Shown one piece after another: positions 38,785-48,126 of a DNA stretch of 60,217 nt (its first letter is position 1; each line of letters starts with the position of its first letter). The notes beneath the pieces are model-generated. The model had not been told where the DNA came from, ran no database searches, and saw only the letters and a list, made by a program, of their open reading frames with translations. This DNA comes from Alphaproteobacteria bacterium. Lineage in GTDB: Bacteria > Pseudomonadota > Alphaproteobacteria > UBA3830. The position numbers were made by a program, and so were the translations under genes. The stretch is taken from the NCBI GenBank assembly GCA_015062335.1, contig SUUU01000003.1, positions 1-60,217 of the forward strand, read 5' to 3'.

Positions 38785-38850
38785 TTTTCAACCATATAAA
38801 TCAACCCACACTTATATTATACTGGCAGCGAATAATTTGGTATAAAAAAA

Positions 38851-39579
38851 ATGAAAGTAGTATCGTGGAACGTTAATTCAATTCGGGCTAGATTGGAAAG
38901 TTTTCGGGTGCTAGCAGAAAGATACTCTCCAGATGTCGTTCTACTACAAGAAACAAGAGTTGAAGATCACGCTTTTCCCTCAGAATTCATAGAAGATCTT
39001 GGGTATAATCTCGCAATAAAAGGTCAGAAAGCACGCAATGGTGTAGCTATATGCTCTAAGTTTCCGTTGGAAGAGGTAAATTCTGATTTTTCAGAAGATG
39101 CCCGCTATATTGAGGCTTTTACCGGTGGTATATTTGTAGCATCTGTTTACGTTCCAAATGGGCAAGAAGTGGATTGTCCGCAATATTTTTATAAATTAGA
39201 ATTTTTGAAATGCTTTGTGGAATATTTGAAAAAATTTCATCAGGAAATTTTTGTGTTAGGAGGAGATTTTAACGTAGGGCCATATCCTCACGATATATAC
39301 ATCAAAAATTATGATGGTATTGCCGGAACTCAAAGAGAACGCGATGCTATTGCTTGCTTACGCAATTCAGGATTCAAAGACATTTTGGAAAAATCTGGAT
39401 ATACATGGTGGAGCTATCGTCAGAGAGGATTTAAAAAAGATAATGGATTTCGACTTGACCAATTTTATCTCAATCACGAAACCCAAAAAATTTTCAAAGA
39501 AGGATGTGTTTTGCTTGATATAAGAAAATTGAATCGTCCATCTGATCATGCTCCTATTATGTGCGAAATTGATAGATAA
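38851..39579 (+). CDS. xth: Exodeoxyribonuclease III (AP endonuclease)
   Basis: 242 residues, slightly shorter than the ~260 of most members. The EEP-fold motifs are present: SWNVNSIRARL, LLQETRVED, GGDFNVGPYPHD and PSDHAPI at the end. It repairs abasic sites and removes 3' blocking groups. Transcribed divergently from rpe across a 66-bp spacer holding a symmetric TATA-rich element (about 38814-38823). Confidence 0.95.
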   Translation: MKVVSWNVNSIRARLESFRVLAERYSPDVVLLQETRVEDHAFPSEFIEDLGYNLAIKGQKARNGVAICSKFPLEEVNSDFSEDARYIEAFTGGIFVASVYVPNGQEVDCPQYFYKLEFLKCFVEYLKKFHQEIFVLGGDFNVGPYPHDIYIKNYDGIAGTQRERDAIACLRNSGFKDILEKSGYTWWSYRQRGFKKDNGFRLDQFYLNHETQKIFKEGCVLLDIRKLNRPSDHAPIMCEIDR

Positions 39580-39656
39580 CATCGACAAAACCATGGCATT
39601 CTCCTTATTTTTTTGATAGAATTCCCTGTTTTTATCGTTTGGAGTATACATCAGTT

Positions 39657-41471
39657 ATGGAACTTAGAAATTTGGCTATTATCGCTCATGTCGATCATGG
39701 GAAAACTACGCTTGTAGACGCGATGTTTAAACAAAGCGGATTGTTCAGAGACAATCAGCAGTTGGAAACATGCGCAATGGATTACAACGACCTCGAAAGA
39801 GAGAGAGGCATTACCATATTGGCTAAATGTACAAGTTTTGTATGGAACGATATCAAGCTTAACATTGTCGATACTCCGGGGCACGCTGATTTTGGAGGAG
39901 AAGTTGAGCGTATTCTAAGTATGGTTGACGGCGTTTTGTTGTTAGTTGATTCTTCAGAAGGACCGATGCCTCAGACGAAATTTGTATTGACGAAAGCACT
40001 TGCTTTAGGTCTAAAACCTATAGTTGTAATCAATAAGATTGACAAGCCAGATGCCAGAGTAAACGAAGTTATTGATGAAGTTTTTGATCTATTCGTCGCT
40101 CTTGGCGCAAATGAGGAACAATTAGATTTTCCCATCATTTACGCATCTGGACGTAATGGTTGGGCAACAAAATCATTGGAAGATGAAAGAAAAGATTTAA
40201 TTCCGTTGCTCGAAACTATTATTTCGCACATTCCAGCTCCTCAGGTTGATGCAGATGCTCCGTTTAAGATGTTAGTTACGATGTTAGATTATGATCAGTA
40301 TGTCGGCCGTGTTCTCACTGGAAAGATTTTATCAGGAAAAGCTACTGTAAATGAGGCCGTCCATGCTTTACGTGCAGATAAAATTGTTGAGAATTCTAAG
40401 CTTACGAAATTATTGACATTTGAAGGATTAAAAAGAATTCCTGTAGAAACAGCGCAATCCGGTGATATCATTGCTATTGCAGGGTTACAAGTTGCTACTG
40501 TTGCAGATACAATCTGCTCTACATCTGTCACGACTTCGATAAAAGCTCTTCCTATCGATCCCCCTACTCTATCTATGGTGTTTTCAATTAATGATTCTCC
40601 ACTGGCCGGAAAAGAAGGAAAGAAATTAACTTCCAGAATGATTTGGGATCGTTTACAGAAAGAGGCCGATGGTAATATATCTATAGCGGTGTCTCGCGCG
40701 GAGGATACGGATTCTTTCATTGTAGCAGGACGAGGAGAGCTTCAACTCGGTATTTTGGTAGAAACAATGAGAAGAGAAGGTTTTGAGTTGTCTATTAGTA
40801 GACCGCAAGTATTGTATAAAAATGATGAGGCAACTGGTGAAAAATTGGAGCCAATGGAAGAGCTTTATATCGATTTAGATGATGAGTTCACAGGAGTAAT
40901 TGTTGAAAAAATTACATTGAGAAAAGGGACCCTTCTCGATATGCGTCCGTCTGGTACAGGTAAAACCAGATTGAAGTTTTCTATACCAACAAGAGGATTA
41001 ATTGGTTATCACAGCGAATTTTTGACAGATACCAGGGGATCAGGTATCATGAGTCGGTTATTTTTGGGATACGAGCCGTTTAAAGGCACCATCGAAGGAA
41101 GAACAAAAGGCGTGTTAGTATCTAACATATCGGGCTCCGGAGTTCCATATGCATTATTCTTTTTAGAAGAGAGAGGCACATTGTTCATTAATCCGGGGGA
41201 TCCTGTATATGAAGGAATGATCATCGGAGAACATAATAAAGGGAATGATCTTGATGTAAATCCGACAAAATCTAAGCAATTAACTAACATGAGAGCATCT
41301 GGAAAAGATGATAATATCAAGTTGTCTCCACCTAGGATTATGACGTTGGAGCAAGCGCTATCTTATATTCAAGATGATGAGTTGGTAGAGGTGACACCTA
41401 CCTGTATTAGATTACGCAAACGTTATCTTGATCAAATTACTAGGAAAAAAATGAGTCGCATAGATCAATGA
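39657..41471 (+). CDS. typA: Ribosome-associated GTPase TypA/BipA
   Basis: 604 residues from the ATG at 39657 ([11 protein letters not shown]); an in-frame TTG at 39639 would add six residues. GTPase motifs are G1 [10 protein letters not shown]2 ERERGITI, G3 DTPGHADF and G4 NKIDKPDAR, followed by the EF-G-like domains and the TypA-specific C-terminus ([35 protein letters not shown]). TypA assists ribosome assembly and stress adaptation. Its stop overlaps the first AmpG-like gene by 4 bases, beginning a coupled five-gene run. Confidence 0.97.
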   Translation: MELRNLAIIAHVDHGKTTLVDAMFKQSGLFRDNQQLETCAMDYNDLERERGITILAKCTSFVWNDIKLNIVDTPGHADFGGEVERILSMVDGVLLLVDSSEGPMPQTKFVLTKALALGLKPIVVINKIDKPDARVNEVIDEVFDLFVALGANEEQLDFPIIYASGRNGWATKSLEDERKDLIPLLETIISHIPAPQVDADAPFKMLVTMLDYDQYVGRVLTGKILSGKATVNEAVHALRADKIVENSKLTKLLTFEGLKRIPVETAQSGDIIAIAGLQVATVADTICSTSVTTSIKALPIDPPTLSMVFSINDSPLAGKEGKKLTSRMIWDRLQKEADGNISIAVSRAEDTDSFIVAGRGELQLGILVETMRREGFELSISRPQVLYKNDEATGEKLEPMEELYIDLDDEFTGVIVEKITLRKGTLLDMRPSGTGKTRLKFSIPTRGLIGYHSEFLTDTRGSGIMSRLFLGYEPFKGTIEGRTKGVLVSNISGSGVPYALFFLEERGTLFINPGDPVYEGMIIGEHNKGNDLDVNPTKSKQLTNMRASGKDDNIKLSPPRIMTLEQALSYIQDDELVEVTPTCIRLRKRYLDQITRKKMSRIDQ

Positions 41472-42796
41472 AATTTAAATCATTCGTTACTGATTTAATA
41501 GATTCTTATTTTCAGAAAGAATTAGGTCCAAAATTTCTCTTGGGATTCACTTGTGGAATCCCTTTTTTATTAAGATTGGCTGTCTTGGATTTATGGCTTA
41601 AAGATTTTGGATTATCGAATACAGCTATCGGATTAATGACACTGATCCAGGCTCCGTATATTTTTAAATTTTTATGGGCGCCTTTTATAGAGCGCTTCGA
41701 CTTTCCAGTGTTATCGAAAATTCTTCGAGGTCGCAAAAGAGGATGGGCCGTTGCAAGTCAGTTATTGTTATTTTTAGGAATCCTCGGTATGGCAACATCA
41801 TCTCCAGAGAGTAGTTTGGAAAGATTGTTGTTTTTCGCGTCATTTGTTGCGTTTGCAGACGGATGTCAGGATGTGTCTATATATGCATGCCAGTGGGACA
41901 GAGTATCGCCTAAAATGCACGGGCCTACGGCAGGAATTTTTACATTCGGATATAGATTAGGTTTATTTTTTTCTAAAAGCATCACGCTATATCTAGCTCA
42001 TTATTTGAATTGGAATTATGCCTATGGCATGATGGCCTTTTCCGTTTTCCTCTGCACAATATTCATATTGAGGATGCCTGAACCACTCTCATCTTGTGAC
42101 GATACATCTGATCAGATTACTACTAAAAATCGTATTTCATGCTTTCGTATTATATCCGACACAATTTCTCGATGTTTGGTAAAACCTTTTAAAGAGTTTT
42201 TGAAAGATAAGCATTGGAAGCAGTTTATTGCTATTTTGATTTTATATCGTGTGGGGGATATTTTGTTTCAAAAGATGAGTAAATTATTTTTTATAGATAT
42301 AGGTTTTTCGATTCTGGACATAGCAAATGTAGTTCAAGTATTTGGCAGTGTTGCGACATTAATAGGAGGATTAATCGGGGGATATTTGATCAAAAAATTT
42401 GGAGTCATTAGAGCAATGATCTCTTTTTCAGTTATTCATGGTTGTTGTTGCTTATGTTATATCGTATTAGCAAATGTTGGAAACGATTTACCCATGTTGT
42501 ACTTATCTGTATTTGTTGAACACTCCACTAGCGGAGCTGTAACTACTGCCTTTCTTACATTTATCTATTCCATAATCAATAAGCAGTATGCTTCTACACA
42601 ATATGCTCTGTTGTGGTCATTTTTTGGCATAAGCAACATGATTTGCAGATCAATTTCAGGAATTGTTGCTGATTGGTTGGGTTGGACTAATTTCTTTATG
42701 TTGCTTCCACTAACATTAGTTCCAAGTTTAATGATTTTATTCTCTTTAAAAAAAGACGTTAGATTAGAGAAAGCAGAATGCTTCGATCATATTTGA
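41468..42796 (+). CDS. AmpG-like MFS permease (first of two)
   Basis: 442 residues with about twelve membrane segments. The start of the transporter resembles AmpG: GFTCGIPFLLRLAVLDLWLKD, then TAIGLMTLIQAPYIFKFLWAPFIERFD, and ADGCQDVSIYACQWDRV in helix 4-5. AmpG imports GlcNAc-anhydromuropeptides released from the wall, feeding recycling; in intracellular bacteria related permeases may carry other solutes. The ATG overlaps typA by 4 bases. The next gene is a divergent paralogue, overlapping by 19 bases. Confidence 0.85.
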   Translation: MKFKSFVTDLIDSYFQKELGPKFLLGFTCGIPFLLRLAVLDLWLKDFGLSNTAIGLMTLIQAPYIFKFLWAPFIERFDFPVLSKILRGRKRGWAVASQLLLFLGILGMATSSPESSLERLLFFASFVAFADGCQDVSIYACQWDRVSPKMHGPTAGIFTFGYRLGLFFSKSITLYLAHYLNWNYAYGMMAFSVFLCTIFILRMPEPLSSCDDTSDQITTKNRISCFRIISDTISRCLVKPFKEFLKDKHWKQFIAILILYRVGDILFQKMSKLFFIDIGFSILDIANVVQVFGSVATLIGGLIGGYLIKKFGVIRAMISFSVIHGCCCLCYIVLANVGNDLPMLYLSVFVEHSTSGAVTTAFLTFIYSIINKQYASTQYALLWSFFGISNMICRSISGIVADWLGWTNFFMLLPLTLVPSLMILFSLKKDVRLEKAECFDHI

Positions 42797-43998
42797 CGAA
42801 AATTTTTATAGGGTTTTCATATGGTCTGTCATTTCCGCTGACCATGATTGTTTTAGATTATTGGCTAAAAGATTCAGGAATATCAAATGCATCTATCGGT
42901 TTGTTTTCATTCCTACATTTGCCTTTTATGTTAAAGTTTTTTTGGGGCATGTTTATTGACAATTATGATATTCCATTTTTATCAACATATTTAAATAGGA
43001 ATAAATCATGGTTAATAGTTTCTTATTTAACGATGATCTGTGGAATTTTAATTATGATTATACCACCTCAAAGTCACTGTATTATATTTTTTGGAGCATC
43101 ATTAATTGCTTTAGCCGATGGATGTCGAAATGTGATTTTATACCCGTATCAAATCATGAATAGCCCAACCAAATCATTTGGATTCATAGCTAGCTTTGTT
43201 GGACTTGGTCATAGATTAGGATCTATATTCATAAAAGTGACGATGCTTCACATAGCTCACATATATAGTTGGCAATTGGCGTACTCATTCGCTATAATTT
43301 GTTTAATTGTTTTGATGATATTCACTTTGTTTATCAAGGATCCTGCAAACACAACCCACAATCAGTTGAATTCATCATTTTTTGAAAATTTTTACATCTC
43401 TTTTCGCGACCCTTTACAAAAATTAATCAAAACATCCCATGGCTCGAAAATATTAATGGTAGTATGCCTGTACAAAATTGCAGATTTTATGATACAAAAA
43501 ATGTCCAGACCATTTTGTATCGAAATCGGATTCTCAAAATATGATATAGCAAATACAGTTCAATTCTATGGGTCCATCACTGTAATTATTGGAAGTTTCA
43601 TAGGAGCATATTTAATCAAAAAATTCGGACTCATCCGATCTATGAAAAATATCGCAATAATCCATGCGAGTTGCTTTTTTATGTATTTACTATTGGTTTT
43701 TTTTGGACATTCTATAAAGATTTTAACATTCATTGTTACTGCAGAAGGATTCAGCGGAGGAGCAATGACAGCATGTTTCCTCGCATTTTTTTATACCATA
43801 TCTAAAAATGCATCTATGTATGCAGTACTATGGGCAATACATGAATTTTTCGGTCTTTTAAGCATGGGAATTTCCGGAATTATAGTCGATTATTTTGGCT
43901 GGAGCATCTTTTTTACAGTTGTGCCTTTGCTTATAATGCCATCGTTGTTGGTATTGCGTGAAATTTCTGAAGTTAACATGCGGAATGTAGATTTATGA
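42778..43998 (+). CDS. AmpG-like MFS permease (second of two)
   Basis: 406 residues, clearly paralogous to the preceding gene over the whole length (GFSYGLSFPLTMIVLDYWLKD, NASIGLFSFLHLPFMLKFFWGMFIDNYD, ALADGCRNVILYPYQ, YLIKKFGLIRSM). It lacks the first ~18 residues of its neighbour and the conserved DRV after helix 4, so substrate preference may differ. Tandem duplication followed by divergence is the simple explanation. It overlaps the thioesterase gene by 4 bases. Confidence 0.83.
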   Translation: MLRSYLTKIFIGFSYGLSFPLTMIVLDYWLKDSGISNASIGLFSFLHLPFMLKFFWGMFIDNYDIPFLSTYLNRNKSWLIVSYLTMICGILIMIIPPQSHCIIFFGASLIALADGCRNVILYPYQIMNSPTKSFGFIASFVGLGHRLGSIFIKVTMLHIAHIYSWQLAYSFAIICLIVLMIFTLFIKDPANTTHNQLNSSFFENFYISFRDPLQKLIKTSHGSKILMVVCLYKIADFMIQKMSRPFCIEIGFSKYDIANTVQFYGSITVIIGSFIGAYLIKKFGLIRSMKNIAIIHASCFFMYLLLVFFGHSIKILTFIVTAEGFSGGAMTACFLAFFYTISKNASMYAVLWAIHEFFGLLSMGISGIIVDYFGWSIFFTVVPLLIMPSLLVLREISEVNMRNVDL

Positions 43999-44408
43999 AT
44001 CGATTTATAACTATAACAAGAAACATAGAATTTGGTGACGTAGATCTAACCGGCGCAATGTGGCATGGTAGCTACGCAAGGTACTACGAAGCAGCCAGAT
44101 GTCGCTTATTAGATTTTTTAGGATTTTCATATGAAACTATTTTATCAAATGGATATCAGATCCCCGTTATTTCTATGCAAATGCGATATATTCATCCATG
44201 TCGATACAATCAAAAAGTAGAAATTACAGCTACTATAAAGCCGTCTATTCGTATGTTGATTATTGAATATGAAATGCGAGACAGTGAATCTCATTTGAAA
44301 TTATCGACCGCAGAAACCAAACATTTGGCGTTTTCGAATGAAAAACAATCAGCTTTATTTAAATTGCCGAACTTTATGCTTAAAAAACTAGGAGAAATAA
44401 ATGAATAA
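43995..44408 (+). CDS. YbgC-like acyl-CoA thioesterase (hotdog fold)
   Basis: 137 residues, one 4HBT hotdog domain. The catalytic-type region FGDVDLTGAMWHGSYARYYEAARCRLLDFLG aligns with the YbgC pattern where the aspartate and the H-x-x-Y block follow FxDxD. Normal length and no signal peptide, so cytosolic. In other bacteria ybgC heads the tol-pal cluster, which is not here; instead it is coupled to two AmpG-like permeases and the exported BirA-like gene (8-base overlap). Confidence 0.85.
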   Translation: MNRFITITRNIEFGDVDLTGAMWHGSYARYYEAARCRLLDFLGFSYETILSNGYQIPVISMQMRYIHPCRYNQKVEITATIKPSIRMLIIEYEMRDSESHLKLSTAETKHLAFSNEKQSALFKLPNFMLKKLGEINE

Positions 44409-45429
44409 AAAAATAGTTTATCTGCTTAGCTTATTATCATCTGCTTTCACTTTTGCATTGGGAGTTGACGTAACTGATTCAATAGTGAGAGATATCGCAG
44501 CTTTTAATGGCATGAGTAAAGGAAATATTACTCATGAAGATACATCCGTTGAGTGGATTGCTTATACGAAGCCTCTAAATTTACTGAAATCAACGGCCTT
44601 TGAATTCACTAAAGCCGATGCGGAACTGATTTTTTCAAGATTAACAAAAACGCAATGGATGGTTGGATCTACCGAAGTAGAATTAAAGGTCAATGGGGCT
44701 CGCGGCACGGATCGTCCATGGAAAGGAGATATTTCCAAAAGTATCGGAGCAAATATTTGGGTGCCAACTTCAGTACTAAATGGAAATAAAGAAATGTTGG
44801 AATTGATAATGCATCGTGCTATATCAATTGCTGTGTACAACGTAATAGTAAAATATTTACGACGATATGCCCCTGAAACAGCACATCAAGTAAAACTAAA
44901 ATGGATAAATGATGTCATCATTAATGGTAAAAAAATTTGTGGAATTAAACCTGATGATTTTAACGTAAATCCAAACATAGTCAGCTATCAATTTGCCATG
45001 AACATTAATATGCCGAGAGAAGAATTAGACAAGGTAGATCAACCAGCAACCTCATTATCTGTTGAGTGCAACACAACGATTGATAGGGAATCTGTATTTA
45101 AAGATATCGTGACTGAAATTATAAAAACTGTAAAGAATTATAAAGATAACCTCGAAGATTTAGATAAAATCTTTTCATCCAAAATGGCTTTCATTGGTGA
45201 TGAAGTTATTGTATACGATGCTACATTGGGGAAAAATATAGAGGGAGTTTTAGAGGTTGTAAGTCGAGGAAAAATCTTCATAAGACAAAGCTCTGGCCAA
45301 TTAGCAGTAATAGAACCGGGCTATGGTATTCTTCGAAAAAAAGAAATGACTCCGAAAAAGGAAAGCCTGTTTATTTTACGCATTTGGAATAATTTAAGAG
45401 ACAGATTCTGTTCGCTTACGAATAACTAA
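44401..45429 (+). CDS. Exported BirA-family (biotin-protein ligase-like) protein
   Basis: 342 residues. The ATG has GGAG with a 6-base spacer, so the N-terminus is well supported, and it is a classic signal peptide (MNKK, hydrophobic LLSLLSSAFTFA, cleavage near G21). The rest follows the biotin ligase order: degenerate adenylate loop NGARGTDRPW (98-107), SIGANIWVPTS (114-124), catalytic-type lysine in LKWINDVIINGKKICGI (K167), FAMNINMP (198-205), PATSLSVE (215-222), and a C-terminal SH3-like domain (VIVYDATLGKNIEGVLEVV...GQLAVIEPGYG). There is no N-terminal DNA-binding domain. Aligned on the conserved tryptophan, the residue equivalent to E. coli R118 is glycine (G102). It could be an exported ligase, a biotin binder or a degenerate paralogue. 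Last gene of the typA run; its 3' end overlaps corC head-to-head by 36 bases. Confidence 0.75.
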   Translation: MNKKIVYLLSLLSSAFTFALGVDVTDSIVRDIAAFNGMSKGNITHEDTSVEWIAYTKPLNLLKSTAFEFTKADAELIFSRLTKTQWMVGSTEVELKVNGARGTDRPWKGDISKSIGANIWVPTSVLNGNKEMLELIMHRAISIAVYNVIVKYLRRYAPETAHQVKLKWINDVIINGKKICGIKPDDFNVNPNIVSYQFAMNINMPREELDKVDQPATSLSVECNTTIDRESVFKDIVTEIIKTVKNYKDNLEDLDKIFSSKMAFIGDEVIVYDATLGKNIEGVLEVVSRGKIFIRQSSGQLAVIEPGYGILRKKEMTPKKESLFILRIWNNLRDRFCSLTNN

Positions 45430-46257
45430 CCTTTTAACCCTACGATTGTCTGCTTCAGCGATTTCGAATTCAATGCCTGCAGGGTGAATCAAGGTTTCAC
45501 CTCGAGTAGGCATTCTTCCTGCCAGGTACATAACTAATCCACCCAAGGTTTCAAATGTAATTTCTTCGTTTTCTTCTTTCTGCAAAGGGGCAAATAATTG
45601 AACTCCTAATTTTTCTTCGCATTCGGATATCAACATCTTGGCATCCGCAATAAAACTACCATCTTGCTTATTAATAATTTGCGGAAAAATGCTCTTATTT
45701 TGCTGAATTTCGCCAACTATTTCGGAAACAACATCCTGCAACGTAACTAAACCATCTACGCCACCGAATTCATCAACAACTAACGCCATGTGATTTGCAG
45801 ATGCTCGAATTTCAACTAGCAATTCCAATAACTGCATGCTAGGCGCAACGTAAATAACGTCTTTCAATAACGCATTAATATCAAATGAATTCGGATTATG
45901 AATGTATAACAAAAAATCGCGAACTCGAACTATTCCAACTACGTTATCTAAAGTATCCTTATAAATTGGAATTTGGGAAAAATTATTTTGCGAAAAAATA
46001 TCAATGAACCCTTCTAAAGACGTATCAATTTTAGCTGCAACGATGTCCACTCGAGGAATCATAATATCCTCTGCAGTCAAGTCTTTTAAACCTAAAACGT
46101 TCGAAACCAAGGCCAGTTCACTCGTATCATCCGCACTTAATTCCTGAGCTATCTCCGAATTGGACTCTATTAAATCCTCCAGCTTATCAACTAAAGGCAC
46201 TTCAACTGGTGGTTGTTTTTTTAAAATTTTTCTTAAATAATCTCTGATTTTAGACAT
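45394..46257 (-). CDS. CBS-domain protein of the CorC/TlyC family
   Basis: 287 residues. A pair of CBS domains (AEDIMIPRVDIVAAK, IPIYKDTLDNVVGIVRVRDFLLY; HMALVVDEFGGVDGLVTLQDVVSEIVGEI) is followed by the CorC_HlyC domain. No membrane domain is present, as in soluble CorC of enteric bacteria and TlyC of rickettsias; linked to magnesium/cobalt efflux and called haemolysin C in older annotations. It lies directly downstream of ybeY (shared base), the standard ybeY-corC order. The 3' end overlaps the BirA-like gene by 36 bases. Confidence 0.92.
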   Translation of the reverse strand: MSKIRDYLRKILKKQPPVEVPLVDKLEDLIESNSEIAQELSADDTSELALVSNVLGLKDLTAEDIMIPRVDIVAAKIDTSLEGFIDIFSQNNFSQIPIYKDTLDNVVGIVRVRDFLLYIHNPNSFDINALLKDVIYVAPSMQLLELLVEIRASANHMALVVDEFGGVDGLVTLQDVVSEIVGEIQQNKSIFPQIINKQDGSFIADAKMLISECEEKLGVQLFAPLQKEENEEITFETLGGLVMYLAGRMPTRGETLIHPAGIEFEIAEADNRRVKRLVIRKRTESVS

Positions 46258-46790
46258 TATAACATCTCCGAGTCATATGGATCATTAACTCCCATATTGC
46301 TGAGTATTTTTGTTTCCAATTCTTCCATTTTTTTTGCATCTTCATCATCGATATGATCGTATCCCAAAAGATGCAATACGCTATGGACGACCAAATGTTT
46401 TAAATGATCGTCAAAAGATTTATTTTGATTCATGGACTCATCGCGAATAGTTTCGAAAGCAAACGCAACGCTACCCAATAAACAAGGCGGCTTATCATCT
46501 TTACAATTACAAATTTTACAATCACATGAGGTATTTGCTTCACATGTGCAACTTGAATCTTCATCATCATACGAGTCTGCGGGAAATGATAAAACATTCG
46601 TAGGCCTATCAACCCCTCTGTAAGTTTTATTTAGTATTCTGACGCTTTCGTCATTTGTACACAAAAAACAAATCTCAACATCGTCATGTTTCAGATTCAA
46701 TTGCGCAAACACCGCCTCTGCCGCCGTATTAATATCGTCTCTGCAACACTCCATCCAACTATTGTCCTCAAATATAATTTCTGTGTTCAT
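46257..46790 (-). CDS. ybeY: Endoribonuclease YbeY (rRNA maturation) with a Cys-rich insertion
   Basis: 177 residues. The zinc site HSVLHLLGYDH (H136, H140, H146) and the conserved LNKTYRGVDRPTNVLSFP are intact, so the enzyme should process 16S rRNA ends. Between LSFP and LLGSVAFAFE, where YbeY normally has a short acidic loop, there is an insertion of about 30 residues containing seven cysteines in 23 positions (C81, C83, C89, C91, C94, C96, C103), in CxC and CxxC patterns like a metallothionein or zinc cluster. It overlaps miaB by 4 bases and shares a base with corC, the usual miaB-ybeY-corC order (here without phoH). Confidence 0.93.
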   Translation of the reverse strand: MNTEIIFEDNSWMECCRDDINTAAEAVFAQLNLKHDDVEICFLCTNDESVRILNKTYRGVDRPTNVLSFPADSYDDEDSSCTCEANTSCDCKICNCKDDKPPCLLGSVAFAFETIRDESMNQNKSFDDHLKHLVVHSVLHLLGYDHIDDEDAKKMEELETKILSNMGVNDPYDSEML

Positions 46791-48121
46791 TTTAATTCTC
46801 CTATCAAACTATGAGATGCCGCATCAACAATTTTTACCTCTACAACTGAACCTATTTGTGATTTGTCTGCCATAACAGAAACGGCTTGAAAATATTCATC
46901 TCGTCCGCTCAGTTGTCCTGAATCTCTTCCTTCTTTTACAAATAACACCTGCGCCATTTTTCCTATGAACATTTTATTGAAATCACGCTGTTGAAAATTT
47001 AACAAATCTTGTAGTATCCGCAACCTGGAAGATTTTACTGATTCTTCTACTTGACTATCCATTTTTGCAGCTGGAGTATGTGGTCTCGGACTATATTTAA
47101 ATGAATAAGCCTGAGAATATCCGACTCTTTTTATAAGATCTAATGTGTCTTCAAAATCATTTTCGGTTTCTCCTGGGAACCCTACAATAAAATCGGACGA
47201 AAAAGCAATGTCAGGTCGATATGATCTTAGCATATCGATGACATCAAAATATTTTTCTCTGTCATATTTTCTGTTCATTCGACGCAAAATTTCATTTGAA
47301 CCTGATTGTACCGGCAAGTGTAAAAACGGCATTAAAATCGGAATATCTCTGTGTGCTTTTCCGATGTTTTCATCGATATCTTTCGGATGAGAGGTCGTAT
47401 ACCGCAATCTTGATAATCCAGATATGGATGCTAATTCTTCGAGCAAAATTGACAAGCGCCGAGGCATACCGTCATCCCCTACCCCATTGTACGAATTTAC
47501 ATTTTGTCCGAGTAACGTAATTTCCTTACAACCACGAGATACCAAATTCTTAGCTTCAACAATTATTTCTTGAACACTGCGAGAAAATTCTCTGCCTCTT
47601 GTATAAGGTACTACACAATACGTACAAAAATTATCACATCCTTCTTGTATCGTCAGATATTCTGAAACTAATCTGTCTCTTATCTCGTTTTTATTAAAAA
47701 CTTCGAATTTATTCTTCGATTTAAAATCTGTCAAAGCTAGCGTCGTAGTGATCTGATTATTTAGAACCTTCATTATACATTCTTGCATATTCTGGACTTC
47801 CTGAGGTCCCAGAATTATATCGACATACGGGTGTTTGGACTTGATATCTTCACAACGAGATTGTGCTACACATCCCATAACAGCAATAACAAATTCTTTT
47901 CCTTTGTTTTGATTTTTCAAGAGTTTAGCACGCCCTAAATCAGAGAACAATTTTTCATCCGCTTTTTCCCGAATACTGCAAGTATTGAAAATCAGCAAAT
48001 TTGCCTGCTCCGGTGAGTTAACTTTTTCATGATTGTATGAAAGCAACAAATCTTCAATTCGTTGCGAATCATACAAATTCATCTGACATCCGTAACTTTT
48101 AATAAAAAATTTCATCGACAT
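46787..48121 (-). CDS. miaB: tRNA-2-methylthio-N6-dimethylallyladenosine synthase
   Basis: 444 residues. The N-terminal iron-sulfur site (YGCQMN, NTCSIREKA, MGCVAQS), the radical-SAM cluster EGCDNFCTYCVVPYTRGRE and the C-terminal TRAM domain (AQVLFVKEGRDSGQLSGR) are all present. It adds the methylthio group to i6A37 in tRNAs, so MiaA and a dimethylallyl-diphosphate supply are implied, which links to the mevalonate kinase at 25130. Two possible ATGs (48121, 48115) differ by two residues. Confidence 0.96.
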   Translation of the reverse strand: MSMKFFIKSYGCQMNLYDSQRIEDLLLSYNHEKVNSPEQANLLIFNTCSIREKADEKLFSDLGRAKLLKNQNKGKEFVIAVMGCVAQSRCEDIKSKHPYVDIILGPQEVQNMQECIMKVLNNQITTTLALTDFKSKNKFEVFNKNEIRDRLVSEYLTIQEGCDNFCTYCVVPYTRGREFSRSVQEIIVEAKNLVSRGCKEITLLGQNVNSYNGVGDDGMPRRLSILLEELASISGLSRLRYTTSHPKDIDENIGKAHRDIPILMPFLHLPVQSGSNEILRRMNRKYDREKYFDVIDMLRSYRPDIAFSSDFIVGFPGETENDFEDTLDLIKRVGYSQAYSFKYSPRPHTPAAKMDSQVEESVKSSRLRILQDLLNFQQRDFNKMFIGKMAQVLFVKEGRDSGQLSGRDEYFQAVSVMADKSQIGSVVEVKIVDAASHSLIGELK

Positions 48122-48126
48122 TGCTC

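Noticed and set aside
40295-40720. 141-codon minus-strand ORF inside typA
   Set aside because: typA is unambiguous across this region; the ORF is a codon-bias shadow.
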